From XYA12-FULL-58-9 sp001798605 (lineage in GTDB: Bacteria > Myxococcota > XYA12-FULL-58-9), in the NCBI GenBank assembly GCA_036736205.1, contig DAINMX010000079.1:1-24725 (forward strand): a stretch of 24,725 bases of DNA, in the 5' to 3' direction. Both the position numbers and the translations under genes were made by a program. Positions 7,706 to 14,754 of this stretch are shown here, piece after piece. The notes under the pieces are model-generated. The model was not told the origin of the DNA. It ran no database searches and saw only the letters and a program-made list of their open reading frames with translations. How positions within the stretch are numbered: the first letter of the stretch is position 1; the number at the start of each line of letters is the position of its first letter.

Positions 7706-8581
7706 TCAATTGCCCGTGGTAATTGGGATTGCAATGGGGCAGTTGGAGCCCCCCGCAGCAGGGTAACTCACGCGCTGGAAGACCTTGGTCATGCAGTTCT
7801 TCAGCATTCCCGTACGGTAGTGGCGGTCAGAGATACCAAAGTCGACCACCTTGCCGTCGGGACGTACGACAAACTCGATGCCGAGCTTGGCCGGCAACAA
7901 ATTGCCACCATCCTTCTTCTTCTCCTCGTTCACACACACGGTCAGTAGAGCCGCATTCTTCATCAGGACCTTGACGATGTCGCCAGGGCCACGTTCGCAA
8001 CTCGAAACGCTCTTTTCACCTTCATCGCTGGCTCCTGATGGAGGCTTCTTTTCACCCGGCACAGGCTTTCTGATCTTGGAACCAATCTTCTTAACCGGCG
8101 ATCCGCCACCCTTGATGACGACATCGCTCTCGTCGAACAACTTGACCAACGCGAGATCCCCCAAAGACTCCCGCTCTTTCTTCAAGCGCTCTTGCTCCTC
8201 GAGCTTGGCCCTGAGGATTTGATCCGCTTCAACTTTCTTGCGCTCGTGGGCCTCATAGATGAAGTAACCGGCGACACCACCACCAGCAAGTGCCAGCAAA
8301 ACAATCGCCATGACGATGCGACGAACTCGGCCCGCGGAACGCTGGGCCGCGAGCTTCTGCGCCTGCTGCACGTGTGGCACGAAAATCTTGATCCTACCCA
8401 CCGGGTGAAATTCACCGCCTTCTTTCGCCACCGGTGTCTCGGAGTCGAGCTCGCCACTGAGCAACTTCTCGACGATGATTTTCTTGGGAACGGGACCGTG
8501 GACGTCACCGCCCTTGCGGAACAACCACTCCCCCTCAGACTTGGCGATATCAACGCCAATTCCACTCCAGATGTCAGACAT
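7706..8581 (-). CDS. GYF_2-TM-coiled-coil protein with AgmX/TonB-like C-terminal domain
   Basis: The 291-residue protein starts with a cytoplasmic GYF_2-like domain (about 17-70) containing EWLFRKGG...HGPV. A membrane helix follows (about 88-109), then a charged coiled-coil segment (112-140) and a Lys/Pro-rich linker. The periplasmic C-terminal domain (about 195-288) resembles the AgmX/PglI C-terminal, TonB-like fold. Four or more Cys there (195, 216, 263, 281) could form disulfides. This layout matches gliding or envelope machinery proteins of myxobacteria, which are thought to couple to TolQR/ExbBD-type motors. The gene converges on the exbB-exbD-ftsB-kinase block. ATG 8581 has AAGGGG about ten nt upstream. 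The domain assignments come from pattern reading only. Confidence 0.78.
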   Translation of the reverse strand: MSDIWSGIGVDIAKSEGEWLFRKGGDVHGPVPKKIIVEKLLSGELDSETPVAKEGGEFHPVGRIKIFVPHVQQAQKLAAQRSAGRVRRIVMAIVLLALAGGGVAGYFIYEAHERKKVEADQILRAKLEEQERLKKERESLGDLALVKLFDESDVVIKGGGSPVKKIGSKIRKPVPGEKKPPSGASDEGEKSVSSCERGPGDIVKVLMKNAALLTVCVNEEKKKDGGNLLPAKLGIEFVVRPDGKVVDFGISDRHYRTGMLKNCMTKVFQRVSYPAAGGSNCPIAIPITTGN

Positions 8582-8675
8582 CTTTTTCGACCCCTTGCGC
8601 TACCTTCGTCATAGCACAACTGCACCTTATTGCCCGAAGGCAAAAGCGATCGCAAGGATTGTTCATTGAGTGTCT

Positions 8676-8724
8676 GTGGGTAAGCTACCCACCTGGAAGC
8701 TGCCTCAAGGCCCAAAAATGGGCC
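8676..8724. repeat. Two consecutive perfect stem-loops
   Basis: GTGGGTA-AGC-TACCCAC (8676-8692) and GGCCCA-AAAA-TGGGCC (8709-8724) are both perfect hairpins 16 bp apart. They lie in the spacer between the 55-residue gene and the GYF-protein gene on the minus strand. Neither is followed by a T-rich run. A double hairpin terminator or a processing and stability element for the small gene's transcript fits the position. Confidence 0.45.
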
Positions 8725-8759
8725 ATACGGACTTGCTCTATCCGATAACCCGACCAGGT

Positions 8760-8927
8760 CTATTCGTCGTCAGGGTCGATCGCATCCCACATTAAATCAA
8801 ATTCCTCATTCACTTGGGAATTATACATGTCGTCCGCTATGTCCTCGATCGCCGAAACCAACGGACCGCTGTAGTGACCGAGGATTTCGCGTTTGAATTG
8901 TTGGTAGTTGCCATATCCCTTGCCCAT
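8760..8927 (-). CDS. Acidic 55-residue protein, unrecognised
   Basis: The product is soluble and strongly acidic toward its end (DLMWDAIDPDDE), with a Gly/Tyr-rich start (MGKGYGNYQQFKREIL). There is no membrane helix or Cys. I favour ATG 8927 because GTGAGG is placed six nt upstream, an excellent ribosome site. The frame could extend to 8954, but without such a site. Two hairpins follow the gene (8676-8724) and 176 bp separate it from the dsbD-like gene, so it may be a separate short transcript. No family is recognised. The strong initiation signal is the main argument that the gene is real. Confidence 0.6.
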   Translation of the reverse strand: MGKGYGNYQQFKREILGHYSGPLVSAIEDIADDMYNSQVNEEFDLMWDAIDPDDE

Positions 8928-9103
8928 ATGTTGCCTCACTCCCGTTTTGATCAACGAAGACAGGCGGATTCAACACCGACTTGAGATGAAACGCAAATAA
9001 CGTGCGGGAAAGACGCCAGAAATGCGACGGCGGTTCTGCGTTGGCGCCCATGCCGAATGACAGTGACTGCCGCGCAGACTGCAACAACGTGTAGAAGACG
9101 GGA

Positions 9104-10474
9104 TCAATGAACCGTGCGCATGAGCTCGAGAAAACGCGGTGCCGGAACGAACTCCGTGACCCGAGGTTGTTCGAGGATCTTGCCCGTGGAATCAACAAAC
9201 ACCACGCTCGGCAGGCCGCGGACCTGATAGAGCTCAAACAACGCCTCCATCGCCTCATCGATAATGGTCGCATCAATTCGCAGGGACACAAACCGTTTGG
9301 CTTCGGCGCGCACCGCTGCATCAATGAATGTCTTGTGGTCAAGTTCCTTGCAGGCGGCACACCATTCTGCCGTGAAATCGATCATCACAGGCAGCTCTGC
9401 GGAGCGTGCCCCGGAGATTGTCTCCTCGTGCGCTGAGGCCCACTCGATAGCGGGCGCTCTGCTGCTCGGCACATCCCCCTTGCCATGAAGGGTCAACGCC
9501 ACCCCCACCGTCATCAGGGCAATGCTAACAACCTGAGCCACCTTGCCACCGGTACGTCCATGCATGCCGAACTGAAGAGCTGCCACCACCAGGCCTAGGA
9601 CGACCACCACCAACCCAGCGACGGTGCCGTGGGGAACGGCGACGAGAACAGCCCGCAGCTCTGGGGACGCTATCTGCAAGAAGTAGACGGCCACCACAAA
9701 CATCGCGGTCGCCAGGATTGTCTTGACCGCATCCATCCACAAGCCGCCGCTCGGAATCTTTCGACCTGACAAAACGGCAATCACCAAAAATGGCAAACCC
9801 AGCCCCAGAGAGAAGGCGACCATCAGCCAAAAACCGAGAAACAACCGGCCAGTGCTGGCAATTAGGGTCAAGACAACAAGAAGCACGGGCCCGGTGCACG
9901 GTGCAGCGATGAGACCGCTGACCAGCCCCATGATCAAAGCACCACTGTGCGAGCTACCACCCGCTTGACTCAGGCGGGTGTTGAGTGCTGCCGGCAACTG
10001 AATGGTGAACAGGCCAAGCATCGACAATCCCATGGCAATGCAAAACAAGGCGATGGCCCCGGAGAACCATGGATTGGCGAGAAATGAGCCGTGCAGCTTG
10101 CCAAGGGACGCCGAAATCACACCGAGGGTGGAGTAGAGAAGGGTCATGCCAGCCACGTAGATCAGCGCCAGTCGGATCACGTGGGAGCGACCCGCCCCCT
10201 GCATGGCACCAAAATACCTCACCGTGATCGGTACCAATGGCCACACGCACGGTGTGAACGATGTCAACAATCCACCCAACCATGCCACGCTGAGGGTGAT
10301 CCACAGCTGACCACTGGCAATCGAGCCCTCAAGGGTCGAGGCGAGCTTTTCGCCAAACGACCCGTTTGTGGTGGGATCCGACTGGGCCACGGCAGCCGTC
10401 GCCACGAGGAGAATGGGAACGGCGACAAACCACCCCAGCGTAAGCCACCATCGCTTGTTCCCCAGTCCTGTCAC
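9104..10474 (-). CDS. DsbD-like thiol:disulfide interchange protein (TM channel plus thioredoxin)
   Basis: The 456-residue protein carries electrons from cytoplasmic thioredoxin across the membrane. After an N-terminal hydrophobic segment (about 10-30), eight or so helices form the CcdA/DsbD channel. Its two key cysteines lie in FTPCVWPL (Cys76) and AAPCTGPVLL (Cys193). A thioredoxin-like domain follows (about 340-456) with WCAAC (Cys372, Cys375) and the cis-Pro loop at LPSV (Pro422). The N-terminal immunoglobulin-like domain of E. coli DsbD is absent, so another periplasmic acceptor is needed; the upstream TlpA-like protein is the obvious candidate. I chose GTG 10474, preceded by GAGGTG. The frame reaches 10621, but that extension is Arg/Ser-rich and overlaps the upstream gene. 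Confidence 0.88.
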   Translation of the reverse strand: MTGLGNKRWWLTLGWFVAVPILLVATAAVAQSDPTTNGSFGEKLASTLEGSIASGQLWITLSVAWLGGLLTSFTPCVWPLVPITVRYFGAMQGAGRSHVIRLALIYVAGMTLLYSTLGVISASLGKLHGSFLANPWFSGAIALFCIAMGLSMLGLFTIQLPAALNTRLSQAGGSSHSGALIMGLVSGLIAAPCTGPVLLVVLTLIASTGRLFLGFWLMVAFSLGLGLPFLVIAVLSGRKIPSGGLWMDAVKTILATAMFVVAVYFLQIASPELRAVLVAVPHGTVAGLVVVVLGLVVAALQFGMHGRTGGKVAQVVSIALMTVGVALTLHGKGDVPSSRAPAIEWASAHEETISGARSAELPVMIDFTAEWCAACKELDHKTFIDAAVRAEAKRFVSLRIDATIIDEAMEALFELYQVRGLPSVVFVDSTGKILEQPRVTEFVPAPRFLELMRTVH

Positions 10475-10544
10475 TGCATCCACCTCATGGTCGGAGAGAT
10501 CGCCAAGGGATCGCCGAGGGATCGAGCTGGAGCTTAGGCAGGCA

Positions 10545-11336
10545 CTACATATTCTTGTTGCGACCACGGCGCTTCTTCTTGCTCTTCTTCTTACCTTTGC
10601 TCGCCTTAGAATCCTCGACATCGACTATCGCCGCGTCACCCTCGCCCGATTTGCCGCCGCCTACAGCGCCTGAGCCATCTGTAGCAGCTGCACCGGCGCC
10701 CACTTCTCCAGGAACTTCGACGGCGCTGTCGCCAACGTTACCATGCATGTGGCGAGCGAGGGACTCGGGCACCGGATCCGCGAGAGGTACACCGATGGCC
10801 TTGCGAATACTTTCGAGCATAATCCTGGAGGCGTCGTCGTTGTAGCCGACGTTCACCATGGCCACCTTGCCCGCGGCGTCAATAAGATAAACACATGGCA
10901 GCTTCGAGATGAAATAACGTTTGGCGACGATGTTGAAGCGATCCGAAAGAATCGGGAACTTGGCGTTGCTATCCTTGGCCAGGGTCGCGACCTCCTCAAC
11001 TTTCTCAGGCTCCTTGTCGATGGAGATCGACAAGACCATCAGTCCCTTGTCGCGATAGAGGTCATAGAGCGCCGCCAGAAATGGCATCTCTTTCTTGCAA
11101 GGCTCACAGTAGGTGGCGAAGAAAGACAACAGAACGGCCTTCTTGGGCTCCTTGGCATCTGGACCATAGTAGCGGTCGATGCCCACATAGGGTTCGCCAG
11201 CAACTTCCGAATTGACCACTTTGAGTGTGAAGTTTTTGACTTCCTCACCAACCTCATACCGATCCTTGTCGGCTGCGGCCGTGGATACAATCAAAAGAAC
11301 CACCGCAAACGTCACTACAGCCATCCATCGCGTCAT
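10545..11336 (-). CDS. TlpA-like periplasmic thioredoxin with long basic C-terminal tail
   Basis: The 263-residue protein has a signal peptide (about 1-22, ending STAAA-DK) and a TlpA/ResA-type thioredoxin fold (about 30-185). The active site is CEPC (77-80) in FFATYCEPCKKEMPFL, and the cis-Pro is Pro147 in KLPCVYLID. An extra Cys148 follows the cis-Pro. After the fold comes a low-complexity tail: an Ala/Gly/Glu-rich stretch (about 190-240), then a Lys/Arg cluster to the end (KASKGKKKSKKKRRGRNKNM). The tail is not part of the family and could bind an acidic surface or nucleic acid. ATG 11336 has AGGAG upstream. The gene starts 13 nt after hisS, and the dsbD-like gene follows after 70 nt. Confidence 0.87.
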   Translation of the reverse strand: MTRWMAVVTFAVVLLIVSTAAADKDRYEVGEEVKNFTLKVVNSEVAGEPYVGIDRYYGPDAKEPKKAVLLSFFATYCEPCKKEMPFLAALYDLYRDKGLMVLSISIDKEPEKVEEVATLAKDSNAKFPILSDRFNIVAKRYFISKLPCVYLIDAAGKVAMVNVGYNDDASRIMLESIRKAIGVPLADPVPESLARHMHGNVGDSAVEVPGEVGAGAAATDGSGAVGGGKSGEGDAAIVDVEDSKASKGKKKSKKKRRGRNKNM

Positions 11337-11349
11337 GTTTTGGCTCTCC

Positions 11350-12627
11350 TCAAACCATTTCCTTGAGCGCAAGGCAGATCGCCTTGCCGTGAAGCTCGAC
11401 ATCGTTTTCGACAGACTTGTCGAGATATTTGAGCTTTGCTCGACCATTCACCAACTCGTCCTCGCCCAAAACCAAGGCCGCCTTGGCATTCTGTCGATCG
11501 GCTCGCTTCATCTGTTTTTTCAGACGTCCTTCACTCACATCAACTTCAACCTGCATGCCGAAACTTCGCACCTCATCAGCGAGTTGCAAAGCTCGGCGAT
11601 GGGCTCCTGGCATTGGCATGATATACAAGTCTGGACCTGGATGTCGGGTTTTCTGCTGCGCCAACACCCGGGCGATCCTTTCCACCCCAGCCGCAAATCC
11701 GATCGCGGGGACCGGTGATCCACCGAGATCCTCGACGAGATTATCGTAACGGCCGCCACCGAGGATGGCGTTTTGTGCGCCTAACCCTTTGGCGGTGAGC
11801 TCAAAGACTGTGCCCGTGTAGTAGTCGAGCCCCCGCACCAGCCGCGGGTCTCGCTCGTGGGGCACCTCGAGGGCCTCTAGCTCCGAGATGACGACTTCGA
11901 AATGCTTGCGTGAGGCGTCACTGAGGACCTCCATGATGTCTGGCGCGGTCTTCAATGCCTCCGATGCAAGGTCGGCCTTGCAATCAAGAACCCGCAGCGG
12001 GTTCGTGTGCATACGCCGCTTGCAGTTGTCGCAAAGCTCGCCTTGGTGCGCCTGCCAATGGGCCTGCAGTCGGTCACGATAGGCCTTGCGACTTTCATCA
12101 TCGCCTACGGTGTTAATGCCGACCTGAACACTGTCGAGGCCCAGCTTCTGACACCATTGGTACAAGAGCAAAAGCAACTCCACATCGGCGTAGGGCGAGG
12201 CTACACCGAAGAACTCCGCACCAATCTGATAGAATTGCCGATAGCGATCGGCCTGCGGCCGCTCGGCACGGAACATCGGACCGAAATACCACCATCTTTG
12301 CACGGGATCGATCCTATCCAGGTTGTGCTCGATGAAGGCACGCACCGCACCCGCAGTGCCCTCGGGACGAAGGGTCAACGAGTCGCCACTGCGCTCAAAG
12401 GTGAACATCTCTTTGCCAACAATGTCGGTATCTTCACCAATGCCACGGGCAAACAGTCGTGTCTCTTCCACGGCCGGCAACAACACCCGGCGAAACCCAT
12501 GCCCTTCGAGAACCGACGTGGACACTTGGATGATTTTGTCCCAGAAGCCCGTGAGGAAATGCTCCTCGACCCCAGTTGGCAGAACATCCTTCATTCCCTT
12601 TGCTGCTTTGACGGATGCTGCTCCCAT
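11350..12627 (-). CDS. hisS: Histidyl-tRNA synthetase
   Basis: The 425-residue class II synthetase charges tRNA-His in the cytoplasm. Motif 2 is visible in FRAERPQADRYRQFYQ, preceded by LRPEGTAG. The histidine-specific loop LVRGLDYYTGTVFE and the glycine-rich GGGRYDNL are intact, and motif 3 is GFAAGVERI. The insertion domain holds CDNCKRRMHTNPLRVLDCK. The anticodon-binding domain begins near PDLYIMPM and runs to the end. Length is normal for bacterial HisS. ATG 12627 has GGAGG seven nt upstream, next to a 13-bp palindrome (12639-12651). It appears to head an operon with the tlpA-like and dsbD-like genes, an unusual pairing of translation with envelope redox functions. Confidence 0.97.
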   Translation of the reverse strand: MGAASVKAAKGMKDVLPTGVEEHFLTGFWDKIIQVSTSVLEGHGFRRVLLPAVEETRLFARGIGEDTDIVGKEMFTFERSGDSLTLRPEGTAGAVRAFIEHNLDRIDPVQRWWYFGPMFRAERPQADRYRQFYQIGAEFFGVASPYADVELLLLLYQWCQKLGLDSVQVGINTVGDDESRKAYRDRLQAHWQAHQGELCDNCKRRMHTNPLRVLDCKADLASEALKTAPDIMEVLSDASRKHFEVVISELEALEVPHERDPRLVRGLDYYTGTVFELTAKGLGAQNAILGGGRYDNLVEDLGGSPVPAIGFAAGVERIARVLAQQKTRHPGPDLYIMPMPGAHRRALQLADEVRSFGMQVEVDVSEGRLKKQMKRADRQNAKAALVLGEDELVNGRAKLKYLDKSVENDVELHGKAICLALKEMV

Positions 12628-12638
12628 CTATAACCTCC

Positions 12639-12651
12639 ACCGCAGTGCGGT
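12639..12651. promoter_or_regulatory. Palindrome abutting the hisS ribosome site
   Basis: ACCGCAGTGCGGT is a perfect 6-bp inverted repeat around one central base. It lies in the predicted hisS leader directly next to the GGAGG (minus strand, 12634-12638). As RNA, its one-base loop would open to a less stable hairpin near the ribosome site. As DNA, it could be a binding site. Confidence 0.35.
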
Positions 12652-12692
12652 CACACCCTGGTCGCCAAACAACTCGATGATTGTGACACGCC

Positions 12693-12721
12693 GTCGTACG
12701 CTGAAGGGCAGAAGGGGTCAA
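12693..12721 (-). promoter_or_regulatory. Candidate sigma70-type promoter of hisS
   Basis: On the minus strand, TTGACC (12716-12721) and TACGAC (12693-12698) are 17 bp apart. The -35 matches at five of six positions and the -10 at three. Transcription would begin near 12686, giving a leader of about 59 nt. Confidence 0.4.
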
Positions 12722-12723
12722 GC

Positions 12724-12757
12724 ACAGTGGCTGATGAATGATGACATCTACCACTGT
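12724..12757. repeat. Inverted repeat between GGDEF gene stop and hisS promoter
   Basis: ACAGTGG (12724-12730) and CCACTGT (12751-12757) are perfect inverted copies with a 20-nt spacer, immediately after the stop of the GGDEF gene. They could form a terminator-like stem for that gene or flank an operator upstream of the hisS -35. No T-tract follows. Confidence 0.35.
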
Positions 12758-12759
12758 TG

Positions 12760-14535
12760 CTAGGCACTGCGATGCGTCGCCTTGGTGTCAGCGGGTGGCG
12801 CGGCTACGACCCGGTTCTTGCCACTGCGCTTAGCCTGATAGAGAGCCTCATCGGCGCGCTCAATGAGTTCTTCAACGCTCACGGCATTCGACTCAGGATA
12901 ACCTGACACACCTATGGAGGCGTTAATGGAGACCTTGTGGCCGGCGGCGTCGATTGACAATTCGTCGATATCAGCGCGAATCCGCTCAGCGACAGTCATC
13001 GCCTCCTCGACACTTGCGCGCGGCAATAGAAAAACAAACTCCTCACCGCCATAACGACCGGCGAGATCTGCGGCACGCATGTTGTTGCGCACCACGGTGG
13101 CCGCGGCTCGCAGAACGCGATCGCCTGTTTGGTGACCATAGGTATCATTGAGAGCTTTGAAATCATCGAGATCGAAAAGGCCGATGCAAAATGATGTGCC
13201 GTAGCGCAATGCCCTACCCCACTCCTCCCGCAGGCGTTGGTCGAAATGACGGCGCACCAACAGGCGAGTCAGGCCATCCACGGTGGCGAGCTCGTAGAGT
13301 CGCGCATTCTCGAGGGCGACCGCCGCTTGATCCGCAATGCTGGTGAGTACGCGGACGTGGTCCTGTGTGTAAGCGTCACGTATCTCGGTTTGGACCGATA
13401 TCACTCCTGCGACTTCGTCGTATGTAACAAGCGGTGTGCCCAACCACGAATGGAAGCGCGGGTCGTTGTATGTGCTAGACTTGGCATACGCCCGATACTC
13501 CCGCTGCACGTCTCCCAACAACAGTGGCCGACGATTTTGCATCACCCAACCCGATAAGCCCTCGTCCGCAGGTGCTGTGAGCCGGCGATAGCGCTGTCCC
13601 TGCTCGTCGAAAAGTTCGTAGTGCACCTCTTGCAGGTCGGAGTCCACCACACCAATCATGAATCTGGAGTTGTGTCCAACCAGCCTCAAGGTCGCCGTGG
13701 AGATGTGCTCGAGTAACACCCGTCGCTCGAGACTGCCGGAGATGATGTGCCCTACCTTGTTGAGTGTGGACAGCTCTTGCACCCGGGCGTCGAGCTTGTC
13801 GCGAGAGATGCGCGCCTTGCGAAATATCCAATTGAACAGAAGCGCCGCCGTACCCAACAAGAGAAACGGCAAAACCCCCTGATGGGTGTAACCATAAACC
13901 ATGGACAGCGCGATGGGGGCAAGCGCCAGCTCTGAGGGCACCACACGGACAAAAAACCGCCGCCACAGGTCTTTCGGTGGTGCCCCCTCGAACCAATGGG
14001 AGCCGCCCGCAAACACATAGTGTCCGACCAAGAACATGATGGCGTATGAGGGGAGGTACCAAGCAAGCGTCAAATCGTCCCGCGGATAGAGCCCATCGAT
14101 GTCGAGGAGCATACCTGAGGCCAAACACATCAGAGCCGGCAAACCACCAGAGTAGAATAGGTGGGCGAGATCATAGTGCCAGGGTGCCGTCCCCTTTTCG
14201 GTCGATCCCGTTCCCCGTGCCAACCGCACCATGGCGTCGACACTGAGAACGATGAGCACCATCCATGCCGCCGGCACCACACCGAAGGCGAATGCCGACG
14301 CCACATAAAACACGGAATCCAGGGCTATGCGCACCCGACGAAAGACCGTGAAAGCAAGAAATCGGGCCGCGCTCGCCAAACCGAGGACTGCACCAAATTC
14401 CCAGGTTATCTGCCACGGCCGCAACCACAACGGCGGCCACACGGTGACCGCGGTCACAGCGATCCACCCGGCCAATCCAACCACGCCAATGAAGGCTATG
14501 TGCAGAACGCCAAAACGGCGTGTCAATCTTTCCAT
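12760..14535 (-). CDS. Membrane-bound GAF-GGDEF diguanylate cyclase
   Basis: The 591-residue protein probably makes cyclic di-GMP at the membrane. The N-terminal part (about 10-240) has roughly seven membrane helices and acts as a MASE-like sensor of unknown ligand. A GAF domain follows (about 255-410), with FHSWLGTPLV and YTQDHVRVLTSIADQAAVALENARLYE typical of the fold. The GGDEF domain (about 415-580) has the active signature GGEEF (496-500), with LFDLDDFKALNDTYGHQTGD upstream. The product-inhibition site RAAD (487-490) lies five residues before it. The enzyme is therefore expected to be active and feedback-inhibited. ATG 14535 follows a G-rich stretch; the frame extends to 14643 without membrane features. 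Confidence 0.93.
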   Translation of the reverse strand: MERLTRRFGVLHIAFIGVVGLAGWIAVTAVTVWPPLWLRPWQITWEFGAVLGLASAARFLAFTVFRRVRIALDSVFYVASAFAFGVVPAAWMVLIVLSVDAMVRLARGTGSTEKGTAPWHYDLAHLFYSGGLPALMCLASGMLLDIDGLYPRDDLTLAWYLPSYAIMFLVGHYVFAGGSHWFEGAPPKDLWRRFFVRVVPSELALAPIALSMVYGYTHQGVLPFLLLGTAALLFNWIFRKARISRDKLDARVQELSTLNKVGHIISGSLERRVLLEHISTATLRLVGHNSRFMIGVVDSDLQEVHYELFDEQGQRYRRLTAPADEGLSGWVMQNRRPLLLGDVQREYRAYAKSSTYNDPRFHSWLGTPLVTYDEVAGVISVQTEIRDAYTQDHVRVLTSIADQAAVALENARLYELATVDGLTRLLVRRHFDQRLREEWGRALRYGTSFCIGLFDLDDFKALNDTYGHQTGDRVLRAAATVVRNNMRAADLAGRYGGEEFVFLLPRASVEEAMTVAERIRADIDELSIDAAGHKVSINASIGVSGYPESNAVSVEELIERADEALYQAKRSGKNRVVAAPPADTKATHRSA

Positions 14536-14639
14536 GGCTGGGGTCCCCTCCCCCCTTTGCCGCCGCATACAGCGCGACTCGCACCGGTCACACCGCGCCC
14601 CTTTTCGAGTTCGGCCATCATACCGGATAACGCGCCGCG

Positions 14640-14702
14640 TCACCAGAATAGGAAGCCTCTTTTTCGCAATTTGTCGTGCAGGTCGATTTCCACAACCAGA
14701 GC
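14640..14702 (-). pseudogene. Possible decayed propeller-repeat fragment
   Basis: Just past the stop of the HEAT/propeller gene, a different minus frame encodes EALVVEIDLHDKLRKR before stopping at 14640. Within the propeller gene there is DALVLEIDRHGNLARQR, and nine of 15 core residues are identical. This suggests a remnant of another repeat or of a paralogous gene, now out of frame. The match is short, so chance resemblance remains possible. Confidence 0.35.
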
Positions 14703-14754
14703 CTCGGCGCTCAATATGTCGATGCGTACAACCGCCTCATGGGAGGTTGGGAGA

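Noticed and set aside
10475..10621. N-terminal extension of the dsbD-like gene
   Set aside because: It is Arg/Ser-rich, overlaps the tlpA-like gene and would place the first membrane segment far from the N-terminus.
12007..12633. 208-codon plus-strand open frame
   Set aside because: It lies wholly antisense to hisS, which is certain from its motifs. Long antisense frames are common in GC-rich DNA.
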